DNA from: Triatoma infestans
Taxonomy: Eukaryota > Arthropoda > Insecta > Hemiptera > Reduviidae
Assembly: GCA_011037195.1 (NCBI GenBank)
Contig: JAAEAF010014501.1
Span: 51,817 to 115,816, forward strand
Direction: 5' to 3'
DNA: 64,000 nt
Shown in pieces: positions 32,318-42,489 of this stretch. A program made the translations under genes and the position numbers. The notes under the pieces are model-generated. The model saw only the letters and a program-made list of their open reading frames with translations, did no database searches and was not told the origin of the DNA. Each line of letters opens with the position of its first letter. Positions within the stretch are counted from its first letter, which is position 1.

Positions 32318-33789
32318 GGGTGACCAGAGTTATATGCTCCACCCACTTTTTTTTTAAACGGCGGGAAATTTCGAAAAAATAGAAAACACGTATTTAATCA
32401 TTTTTAGTCTAGTTTATTTTCAGTGATTGAACCATTTGTTTATACCCCAATATCCCGAGATACAGCATCCAACTTTTTTTTTTCAAATGGAACATCATAT
32501 TTTTATAGTAATTGAGCCTCTAAAAAAAACAAAAAAAAAAAAAAATTTAAAATCGGTTAGGTTTTTCAAAAGTTATGGTAATTTAAAATATGAAAAACAA
32601 ATTTCAGTTTAATGTCAAAATTACCTTATTTTTTCTTTAAGAAGCTCTTCAAACTGGGCACCATCAACGGATAGGCAAGCCAAAGCTCTGGACTCCCACG
32701 CTCTGTTTGTAGCAGCACTTAGGTGGCAAAGTCAACATCTAGGCAGGCTAGAGTTATTCGACGTTCCATATCTTCGACTGAAGCCACGGGATTAAGGTTA
32801 CTGTACACTTTATTTTTTAGATATCCCCACAAAAAATGCACAATTTTATGGACTGATGAATCAAAGTTTACCAACAATGGCCTTCTTAATCGTTGGAACT
32901 TTAGAATATGGGCAGAAGAAAATCCACAAGTTACCTTCGCCACACGCCATTAGGTTGTTTTTTCTACAAACGTTTGGTGTGGAGTTTGAGGAAACCAACT
33001 AATCGGCCCATACTTCTACAGAGGGAACTTAACTGGTGAAAGGTATCTAACTTTTTTAAGAGACATTTTGCCAGTTTTGCTTTAAGATGTTCCTCTAAAA
33101 CGACGGTTAGATATGTATTTTCAACAAGATGGTTGCCCGGCACATAATGCGAGAGTTGTTCGACGTTACCTGGACAGAAATTTCCACGAAAAGTGGTTAG
33201 GAACTCATGGTCCGATCCAATGGCCACCTCGACCTCCGGACTTAACCCCAATGGACTATTTTTTGTGGAGATATCTAAAAAATAAAGTGTACAGTAACCT
33301 TAATCCCGTGGTTTCAGTCGAAGATTTGGAACGTCGAATAACTCTAGCCTGCCTAGATGTTGACTTTGCCACCTAAGTGCTGCTACAAACAGAGCGTGGG
33401 AGTCCAGAGCTTTGGCTTGCCTATCCGTTGATAGTGTCCAGTTTGAACAGCTTCTTTAAAGAAAAAATAAGGTAATTTTGACATTAAACTGAAATTTGTT
33501 TTTCATATTTTAAATTACCATAACTTTTGAAAAACCTAACCGATTTTAAATTTTTTATTTTTTTTTTTAGAGGCTCAATTACTATAAAAATATGCAAAAA
33601 AAAATATAATGTTCCATTTGAAAAAAAAAAGTTGGATGCTGTATCTCGGGATATTGGGGTATAAAAAAAATGGATCAATCACTGAAAATAAACTAGACTA
33701 AAAATGATTAAATACGTGTTTTCTATTTTTTCGAAATTTCCCGCCGTTTAAAAAAAAAGTGGGTGGAGCATATAACTCTGGTCACCCTG
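32318..33789 (+). mobile_element. Tc1/mariner-like transposon with ~520-bp inverted arms
   Basis: The left arm 32318-32837 is an inverted copy of the right arm 33258-33789. Outer ends read GGGTGACCAGAGTTATATGC with TA on the outside (32316-32317, 33790-33791). The arms include the coding end of the transposase, so that coding end occurs twice in opposite orientations. The 420-bp centre (32838-33257) holds the middle of the transposase. Confidence 0.9.
32838..33376 (+). pseudogene. DDE transposase fragment in long-arm element
   Basis: CTILWTDESKFTNNGLLNRW (first Asp), RIWAEENPQV, then, in another frame, MYFQQDGCPAHNARVVRRYL (second Asp), WLGTHGPIQWPPRPPDLTPM with DYFLWRYLKNKVY (third acidic position), and SVEDLERRITLACLDVDFAT, stop. 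The catalytic half of a Tc1/mariner-superfamily (IS630-like) transposase is largely present; a break lies near 32950-33110 and the N-terminal half is missing. Confidence 0.8.
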
Positions 33790-33794
33790 TATAT

Positions 33795-34525
33795 ATAAGT
33801 GTGAGCTTTCTACGAATCTTTGTTGTTAATATATTTCATGGTACAACTCACAACCAAATCATAGCACATGTAGGCATGCACGCATAAAAATACCAATACC
33901 TAAGATGAAAACATTTTTTTAATTTTTTTCTTAACTCATCCAGACAACAAAACATGGATTTCCCGTGAATGCTAATTATGTACAAAATATGTATATAATT
34001 ATTATTACGTAATCATTATTATTTCCGGCAATTTTGTTAAATTATTCCAAAATTATTGTATTTTATTACATTTTACTAAAATATTTAACAATAGTAATGG
34101 TGATTTAGATTCTCAGTTGTTTTTTGTTTTTTTTTTAATTTGTTTTTCCCATCATGCTCTGTTTCATAAATAATGGTTTGTGATACACATGGTGACGGTT
34201 ACACATTTTTTTTTTAAATTTACAATTATATGTGTGAGAGTATGATGTTCATATTATGTAAAAGAATACAAACTTTCCGGAAATATAAAAAAAAAAATCC
34301 AATGGCAAATCTGCAATTGTATCAGATAAATTGAGAATTATCAGTTTTCAAAAACTATAATCTATTATTTATTAATAATAATTTATGATTAGTTTCCTAG
34401 TAATAACATTCTAAATCTTTCTAAACAATTTAATACATATTAAATTTAATGGCGTCCTTAGGAATTAAAAAATCCATGCTAATAGTGGCACTGCAAGGTA
34501 GATTTTTTTTTTAAATTAAATGTTG
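33795..34525. other. AT-rich intergenic stretch, nothing recognised
   Basis: Long A/T runs and no coding similarity. The sequence from about 34500 leads into the next HINE-like repeat. Confidence 0.4.
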
Positions 34526-34529
34526 TATT

Positions 34530-34652
34530 ACTTTCTCTTACTCCTAGTAAGAGGAAGTATTGTAATCGTGTCAAATTTTCGATATCGAGTTTTCACCGGA
34601 AATATCCGTTTTGAGGTCCCCTGAGTCCAAAAAAAGTGGTTTTAGCAAATGG

Positions 34653-34690
<38 letters not shown>

Positions 34691-35528
34691 AACAGCATAG
34701 CTCAAAAACGAAAAACCGTAGAAAACTGAAACTTAATATTCCGTTTAGGTATCACCATGCGATCTGACTGTGCGTTATCTGTCAAAATTCCTCAACCGGA
34801 AGTACCACTTTACTAGTTGACTTTTTTACTTTTTTGCGTTTTTCTCAAAAATGGCTCCAAGGATTTTCTTTAAACTTGATACATCAACTACATATACAAG
34901 GAGCTACAACTTTTATTTGAAACATTTCTCTGGGAAAATTGATTTAAGGGCCCTTCTGGGGGAGGGGTGGGGTTAGGTTACCCTCTAAAGTGCTATTTCG
35001 GGTTATTACACAATTCGGTCATTTAAATAATGTTAATTAGAATTAAATATGTTGTTGAAATTCCGAGTTTGAGAAAAATCGGAAAACCGGAAGTGCTTTT
35101 GTTTTAACACTTTACTAAATATGATTTTTTCACTTTTTCGCGATTTTCTCAAAAATGGCCCCGACGATTTTCTTGAAACTACACATATAAACTAAACATT
35201 CAAAGATCTACAACTTTTATATAAAACATTTCTCTGGGAAAATTCATTTAAGGGCACTTTTAGGAGAGGGGTAGGGTTGCAGCTTCCTCTAAAGTGGTAT
35301 CATACTTGATTATACAACTCTATCATCCAAATGAAATTAATTAGAAATAAATAGTTGGCCAAAATTCCGGGTGTGAAGAAAATCAGTAAACCGGAAGTGC
35401 GCTTTTACTGAATAGTTTTTTCAGTTTTCGACAAATTTCATTAAATTTGGTACACAAACTATAAAATTTGTCAATTATAATTTTGATAACTGGAGTAAGA
35501 GAAAGTTGTGTGAGTGTTTCACACCAGA
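34530..35528 (+). repeat. HINE-like repeat, complete copy with two internal units
   Basis: 999 bp. The 5' end ACTTTCTCTTACTCCTAGTA forms a hairpin with AAGAGG. A (TG)n microsatellite lies at 34651-34686. CCGGAAGT markers at 34796, 35087 and 35391 define two internal units of about 300 bp. The inverted end GGAGTAAGAGAAAGT is followed by the 3' hairpin GTGTGAGTGTTTCACAC and CAGA. A T borders both ends. Confidence 0.92.
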
Positions 35529-35606
35529 TTTTTTTTGTTTTAATTTGAATTAAATTTTTTCACCGATGAAACTCGGACATCGCAACTACCACTTTACTTA
35601 ATTTTT

Positions 35607-36517
35607 ACTTTCTCTTACTTCTAAGTAAGAGGAAGTATTTTGTAAGCGTGTTAAATTTTCAAATATCAAGTTTTCACCGGAAATATCCGTTTTCAACAGT
35701 AGGTCATCTGTTACAAATTCCTCAACCGGAAGTACCACTTTACTAATTGTTTTTTTGTTTTTTTTTTCACTTTTATGCAATTTTCTCAAAAATGGCTCCG
35801 ACAATTTTCTTTAAATTTGTAATATCAATTATACATACAAAGATCTACAACATTTATTTGAAACATTTCTTTGGAAAAACCTTATTAAGGGCACTTTTGG
35901 TGGAAGGGTAGGGGTGGGTAGGTTTTCCTCTAAAGTGCTATTTTCAATTTACTATACAATTCTGTCATCTAAATAGTGTTAACTAGAATTAAATGTTTTG
36001 TGGAAATTCCGAGTTGGAAAAAAAAAAAAATCAGTTAGCCGGAAGTGCGTAATTTACTACTTTACTAAATGATTTTTTTTTTTTCATATTTTCACAATTT
36101 TCTCAAAACTGGCTCCAATGATTTTCTTGAAACGTCATTTATCAACTACACATTCAAAGAGCTACAATTTTTATTTGAAACATTTCTCTGGGAAAATTCA
36201 TTTAAGGATACTTTTGGGGGACTGGTGTCAGTGGTGGCACCGTTTCCTCTAAAGTGCTATTTCAGTTTATTTTACAATTCTATAATCTAAATAATATTAA
36301 TTAGAATTAAATATGTTGTTGAAATTCTGAGTTTGAAAAAAAATTTGATGACCGGAAGTGCCCTTTTACTGAACAGTTTTTTTTTTTCAATTTTTGTGAT
36401 TTTCTCCATAATAACACCGGCGAATTTCATTAAATTTAATATACTATCTTATAAAATTTGTCAATCATAATTGAGTAAACTGGTGTAAGAGAAAATTGTG
36501 TCAGTGTTTCACATCAG
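35607..36517 (+). repeat. HINE-like repeat, complete copy
   Basis: 911 bp, starting ACTTTCTCTTACTTCTAAGT and ending GTGTCAGTGTTTCACATCAG. It lacks the (TG)n block. It follows the previous copy after 78 bp, in the same orientation. Confidence 0.9.
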
Positions 36518-36679
36518 TTTTTTTTATAGTTTTTTTTTTGTGATTTTTATTTAAAACTGTTTTCTGAATAAATTACATTAAAGAAGGGTTTTGGAGTAGG
36601 GATGAGGGATTATGTTTTGCTTCAAAGTGTCATTACAGTATTTATTATACGATACCACCATCTATGTAATATTAATATT

Positions 36680-37612
36680 ATTATTATAATTCGGGTGCCT
36701 AATGGCGCGGGACCTAAGCCTATGTGGCCTTTATCCCCCCGAGACCCCCCTATCCACTTAATGAATCTCCCCCGGTAGCTTACCGGTTAGTCTACAGTAT
36801 ACCAAGATATCCCGAAACTCCAGCTCGCGCAGACAATCCCGCGAGAGTGATGCCCTCCCAAAGACACGAAACCTAGTTCCAGCGAAACGGGGACACTGAC
36901 AAAGGTAGTGGTACACCGTTTCCCTGACTCCCAGTTCTGACAAATGGGACGTCACAGTTCTGACAAATGGGACTAGACGTCCTCCCTATATTAAACAAGT
37001 GGCTGGACACCCAAGTGTGTCCAGTCACTATCCCTATCAGGGTCCTCAGACCCGTCCTACTAAGGGACAGGAGATACTCCGAAGTTCCCTGCCTACTTGT
37101 CTTTATAAATCTTTTGGCTTGGAGGCACTCCTGCGTGTCCCCCCAGCGTTTCTCCGAAACTTTCGTCTCCCAAAGTCTAATCTGTTTGTCACGAAACGTC
37201 TTTGTGACAGCCAGGGCTGGATCAGGACCGCAAAATAGTTGAGATGATCCCTCCCTAGCCAACTGGTTTGCCCTCTCATTCCCCTCTATTCCCGCGTGTC
37301 CGGGTATCCAATAGAGGCGCACCGTACCCCTCCGAGCTAAAGCATTGAGCTTCCTCCGACATTCTCCCACCAATTTCGAACTCCACCAAGGCTTACTCAA
37401 AGCCCTTAGTGCGGCCTGGCTATCCGAGAAAATCCGCACTTCCTTGAACTCTCCCTGCCACTCCCCCACCAGGTGGCAGCATTCAATAATGCCCACCACC
37501 TCTGCCTGAAAGACCGTGGCCAACCCACCCAAGGCCACCGAACTCCCTCTATCCAACTCCTGAAACCATGCTCCCGCCCCCGACAGGCCAGTGCCCTCCT
37601 GCCTAGAGCTAT
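36680..37612 (-). mobile_element. LINE family G copy (RNase H end)
   Basis: Minus strand: a frame from 37556 encodes GGLATVFQAEVVGIIECCHL, VRIFSDSQAALRALSKPWWS, LYWIPGHAGIEGNERANQLA and GHTWVSSHLFNIGRTSSPIC. The final frame (36955-36758) gives TVYHYLCQCPRFAGTRFRVF and CRLTGKLPGEI, stop. A short duplication around 36945-36975 makes a frameshift. The 3' end is an ATT repeat. Confidence 0.82.
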
Positions 37613-37839
37613 ATTAATAATATTATGAATAAATTTAGTGAGGATCGGTCAAGAAAAAAAAAAAAAAAAAAAAAGCAACCTTCAATTATGCCAACGTTTC
37701 GACAGAGTTTCCTGTCTTTATCAAGGCTTTAATTAAAAATACAATACAATGAGGAACAATAATGCATTAATAATAATTGTAAAATAAAAAGGTTATAATA
37801 ACAAAAAAATGTAAATAAAATAGAAGATAGAATTGTATA

Positions 37840-38643
37840 ATAAACTGAAATAGCACTCACTTTGGAGGAAAACTTAACCCCACAGCCGCCCCCAAGAGTG
37901 CCCTTAAATGAATTATTCCAGGGAAATGTTTTTAATAAAAGTTGTAGATCTTTGTATGTGTAGTTGATGTAATAAAGTTTGAAGAAACTCGTCGGAGCCA
38001 CTTTCGAGAAAATTGTAGGAAAGTAAAAAAAAAAATACCAGAAAACTGAAAAATACTTTTCAGTAATAACGCATTTCCCGTATTCTGATTTTCTTTAAAC
38101 TCGGAATTTCAACAATATATTGTAACGTTTTTCCCTCTAAACTAGCTACTGCAACTAGTTCTAAGTGGGTTCGTTTAGATAAAACACACTAAACTTCAAT
38201 AAAAAAAAACACCAATTTATTGTTTTACACAAAAAAATTACAAATACAACACTTAATAATAATTAATTCACAGTTTAAACCAATAAAAGTTCACTTTGTT
38301 CATTTTTTATACACTTTTCACAAATGCACACTTCGTTTGGAACAAGAATCTCTGTAAACTCACTGTTGTCCTACTATTTATACCGGTGGAGAAGGGTTTA
38401 GAAGGTTATAGATTGTTCTAGAAAGAGCTAGAGCGCGCCGCCAGCGCTTCCTAGCGGCCACTAGGAGAACTAGAGGTATCTTCTTTCTCTTCTAGATGGC
38501 ACCACTGGCTGCGTTACAATATTTAACTCAGTGGACACTTTTTTAGACACTATGGACCTTAAAAACGAATATTTCCGGTGAAAACTCCATATAGAAAATT
38601 TGGCACGATTACAATACTTCCTTTTACTAGGAGTAAGAGAAAA
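37840..38643 (-). repeat. HINE-like repeat (minus) split by a solo LTR
   Basis: The interior blocks (GAGTGCCCTTAAATGAAT, GGAGCCACTTTCGAGAAA) and right end (GAAAACTCCATATAG, TTACTAGGAGTAAGAGAAAA) match the repeat in reverse. A solo LTR at 38121-38518 is inserted at ATAT. Confidence 0.8.
38121..38518 (-). mobile_element. solo LTR (398 bp), same family as 29883-30249
   Basis: Left end TGTAACGTTTTTCCCTC, right end GGCTGCGTTACA, flanked by ATAT at 38117-38120 and 38519-38522. Reversed GGTATAAATAG is present near 38375. It matches the other solo LTR in reverse with small insertions. Confidence 0.9.
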
Positions 38644-38872
38644 TAAAAATTATAACAAAGACACATTTGAAAGATTAATACGTAACAATTAAATGCAATA
38701 TCAAAAATTTCGACATTGAAGAAAATCGGAAGTTCGACTTTAGAGAGCAAATTTTTTCCTGCTTTTTTTTTTTCTAAAAATAAAAAAAAAAAAAAGACCC
38801 CAAAAGGATTTCATTAAACTTAGAATAATTTTTTTAAACATATTCAATAGACTTTTAAATTTATTTTATTCT

Positions 38873-39845
38873 TTACTTTATAGGAAGTATTGCAATCCTG
38901 CCTAATGTTCAATATCAAGTTTTTACCGGAAATATCCATTGTTTTGGTCCACTGAGTCTAAAAAAGTGGTTTGTAGAAAATGGTCTGTATATTATGTATG
39001 TGAACGCAAAGCTCAAAAACGAAAAAATCGCAGAAACTGCAAACTAGATATTCGTTTAGGTATCACAATGGAACCCGACAGTAAGTTATGTGTTAAAATT
39101 CCTCAATCGGAAATATCACTTTACTGAATGCGTTTTTTTTTTTTTTTTAACTTTTTTGCGATTTTCTCAAAAATAGTTCCAACGATTTTCTTAAAATTTG
39201 ATATATCAATTATACATACAAAGTTCTACAATTTTTATTTGAAACTTTTTCCCAGAAAAATTGCATTTAATGGCACTTTTGGGGGGCGGCAGGGGACGGT
39301 TAGGTTTTCCACAATTCTATCATCTAAATAATATTAATTAGAATGAAATATATTGTTGAAATTCCGAGTTTAAAGAAAATCGGAATATTCGGCATGACCG
39401 GAAATGCGTTTTTACTTGAAAGTATTTTATAGTTTTCTACTAATTTCTTTAAAACGGTTACAATGATCTAAGAAGCTACTAACTTTTATTTGAAACATTT
39501 CTTCCGGTAAAGTCATCATTTAAGGTTGGTCCCCTTTTCGGGGATATGTGGGTTGTTTGATTTTTTTCTAAAGTGTTATCATAGTTGGATTTTACAATTC
39601 TACCATCTAAACAAAATTAATTAAAAATAAATATATTGCCAAAATTTGCCGAGTTTCAAATAAAATTAGTAAACCGGAAGTGCTCTTTTACTGAAGAATT
39701 TTTTTTTCTTTTAGTTTTTGCGATTTTATTCATAAAAACACCCGACAAATTTCAATTAAATTTGGTACACAAACTATAAAATTTTGTCAATTACAATTTT
39801 GAAAACTGGAGTAAGAGAAAGTTGTGTGAGTGTTTCAAGACCAGA
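38873..39845 (+). repeat. HINE-like repeat copy
   Basis: AGGAAGTATTGCAATCCTGC, CAAGTTTTTACCGGAAATAT, two internal CCGGAA-type units and the 3' end GGAGTAAGAGAAAGTTGTGT then GAGTGTTTCAAGACCAGA. The 5' hairpin has lost one arm. Confidence 0.85.
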
Positions 39846-39849
39846 TTTT

Positions 39850-40005
39850 TTTTAATTAAGGCGCGTCAACATCTGTGGTCATTGATGCCCGGAACCTTAT
39901 CAGTGCATTGCCACTCCCGGTAGTGTTCTCTCGTTACAAAACAATATTGTCCATTAAACGAACAGTGAGCTATAAAGGTAGAGAAAATCTGAGGGCACCA
40001 GAACC
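39850..40005 (-). mobile_element. SINE family 1 fragment (minus)
   Basis: AATTAAGGCGCGTCAACATC, CCGGAACCTTATCAGTGCAT, TGTTCTCTCGTTAC match the reversed SINE tail and body. The tRNA-like head is missing. It directly follows the HINE-like repeat end. Confidence 0.75.
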
Positions 40006-40450
40006 ATATAGTACTATAATTTGAGAAAAATGTTTAAAAGTAAATAGTTAGATCCATAATGCTTTCCCATTGCTTTTGTATTGGAAGAAAGAAATAAAAG
40101 AAAATAATAGTTTTGAAAAATAGTTTAGAATATTTTATAGTATCAAAAATCTAATTTTGTTAATATTTTAAATGTATCGTAGTGCAAAGAAAAGAGTCAG
40201 GTACTGTAATTTGGGGTCATTGCTATTAGGGAAAAAAAAGGCATAAAAATTCGTTAAATTAATACAATGCTACTAGGCCAACTGTTTTGTTAGAGAGAGC
40301 ATTCCTTAGGACAGTCTGCACTCTGCCTTCAAACAAGCACAGTCTGCATTCTGCTTCCAAAGCCAGAACACTTACTTCAGGAATCGCACTCTTAAATTCA
40401 TGCCAAGTGATAGAGACTAACATTTATTCTAATTTAATAATTGACTTGCA

Positions 40451-41598
40451 CATTATTATTATTATTATCGGAAACGGGTGCCCAAAGGCGCGGGACCTAA
40501 GCCTATATGGCTCTTATCCTCCCGGTACCCCCCGTAACCCCTTAATTAGTCTCCCCCGGTAACTTGCCGGTTAATCTACAATATCTCAAGATATCCCTAT
40601 ACTCCAACTCGCCTAGACAATCCTGCGAGAGTGGTGTCCTCCCAAATATACGAAACCTAGTTCCAGCGAAACGGGGACACTGACATAAGTAGTGATACAC
40701 CGTTTCCCTAACTCCGTCATCACGTTCTGACAAATGGGACTCCGCGTCTTTCCTATGTTAAACAAGTGACTGGACACCCAAGTGTGTCCAGTCACTATTC
40801 CTACCAAGGTCCTCAAACCCGTCCTACTAAGAGACAGGAGATACTCCGAAATTCTCTGCTTACCTGCCTTTATAAATCTTTTAGCTTGGAGGCACCCCTG
40901 CGTGTCCCCCCAGCATTTCTCCAAAGCTCTCGTCTCCCAAAGTCTAATCTGTTTGTCGCGAAACGTCTTTGTAACGGCCAGGGCTGGTTCAGGACCACAA
41001 AATGGTAATGATGATCCCTCCCTGGCCAGCCGATCCGCCCTCTCATTGCCCTCTATTCCCGCATGTCCGGGTATCCAATAGAGATGCACCTTACCCCTCC
41101 GAGCCAAAGCGTTGAGCTTCCTCCGACATTCTCCCACTAATTTCGAACTCCACCAAGGCTTACTCAAAGCCCTTAGTGCGGCTTGGCTATCCGAGAAAAT
41201 CCGCACTTCCTTGAACTCTCCCTGCCACTCCCCCACCAGGTGGCAGCATTCAATGATGCCCACCACCTCAGACTGAAAAACAGTGGCCAAGCCACCCAAG
41301 GCCACCGAACTCTCTTTATCCAGTTCCTGAAACCAGGCTCCCGCCCCCGACAGGCCAGTACCCTCCTGCCTAGAGCCATCTGAATAGCAACGAATAATGC
41401 CGCTGCCCGACTCCGTTGGCCTCGTAAGGTTATCATCTCCTATACTGCCAATCGTAATCTCATAATCTCTCTCAAATCCCCATTTCTTGCTCGTCTCATC
41501 AAGTTTGGATAGCAAGAATCGGTTTACTCGCCAAATTTTGTCCTCAATCCTAGTGTGATCCCCCCGGAAGGTTCTCACCCATTCTCCCTTGCACCTCA
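40451..41598 (-). mobile_element. LINE family G copy with 8-bp target duplication
   Basis: 1148 bp, minus strand, 5'-truncated, 3' end at left in (ATT)n. GACTTGCA flanks it at 40443-40450 and 41599-41606. It contains the longest RNase H frame of this family (next entry). Confidence 0.88.
40613..41578 (-). pseudogene. LINE family G ORF2 C-terminus: RNase H domain
   Basis: 321 codons. RNase H catalytic acids are visible: YSDGSRQEGTG (Asp), VFQSEVVGIIE (Glu), VRIFSDSQAALRAL (Asp) and GHAGIEGNERADRLA (Asp). Then FRDKQIRLWETRALEKCWGD, YLLSLSRTGLRTLVGIVTGH and HLFNIGKTRSPICQN. After that a one-base change shifts the frame; the true tail (CQCPRFAGTRFRIFG, then CRLTGKLPGETN, stop) is read in the frame at 40733-40542. 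RNase H after RT places it in the R1/I/LOA group of LINEs; the RT itself is missing here. Confidence 0.85.
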
Positions 41599-41599
41599 G

Positions 41600-42300
41600 A
41601 CTTGCATATAGTAGCGTACAATTGTGATATTGTAAAGTAACTTAAATTTGCTTAGAGAATAATATATTTATTTTAAAAACAGTGGTACACTCTTGATTAT
41701 TACTAATACTTCTATCACAAACATACATACAAGCCCTTTTACTAAACCGCTCGTGCCACTAAAAACTACAACCATAAAACACATTCACACCAAACACTTT
41801 CACAATGTTTCACAAATGATGCAAATAAATCATGAGATCATATAAAGGATGTTAATTTTAACATACACTAGCCACTTGTCTCTTAGAAAGTCAAGAATTA
41901 TCCCCCCATTAAAATATCTTAGTTAAGTATTAGTATGTACATTAAAGTATATTTTATATACATGAAAAAATTTGTTTAACAAATATATAATAAAGATTTA
42001 GCTCCTAATACCTAGTAACATAATATCTTGATATAGTTTCAAACATACTTTTTCTAGTGGAACGTCCTTGTCGCACGCAATTCTCCTATCTTTTCCACCT
42101 TTTACAACAATCATTTTATATGTAAACTATAGAAAATTAGTGAAATTATATCTCTCTTATTTTCTTATTGGAAAAGACCATGAAAATAATTGATAATATT
42201 ATTTTAATGATTTTACAATTGATGCACGTAAAAGTAAAAAATTAAAACCAGTGGGAGGGGGATTCTAATACATAGATAATAAGATTATTTTGCATAAATC
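41600..42300. other. AT-rich stretch upstream of takeout gene 2
   Basis: No coding similarity. It is the likely 5' regulatory region of takeout gene 2, but no individual binding site can be supported by eye. Confidence 0.4.
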
Positions 42301-42313
42301 AAATTACATTTTC

Positions 42314-42320
42314 TATATAA
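42314..42320 (+). promoter_or_regulatory. TATA-like box upstream of takeout gene 2
   Basis: TATATAA starting 103 bp before the ATG, nearly the same spacing as in takeout gene 1 (101 bp). Confidence 0.35.
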
Positions 42321-42416
42321 ACGTTAGCATCTAAAATATTTTCTTTTAATAATTTAAATATAATATTTCGAACTTGGACTTATTTGAAAGTTTATTCCCA
42401 TAATATTGTTCAAATC

Positions 42417-42489
42417 ATGTTTAAATATATAGTTTATTCTATTTATTTATCAGTGTTAATTTCTGATTTTGTTCAAACTGGAAAATTAC
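42417..42489 (+). CDS. takeout gene 2, exon 1 (signal peptide)
   Basis: 24 codons plus one base: MFKYIVYSIYLSVLISDFVQ then TGKL. Hydrophobic leader; donor C|GTAAGT in the same phase as gene 1 exon 1. Confidence 0.72.

Noticed and set aside
35607..36517. Autonomous coding capacity in the HINE-like repeat
   Set aside because: Open frames of 60-75 codons differ between copies and change frame; no conserved protein.
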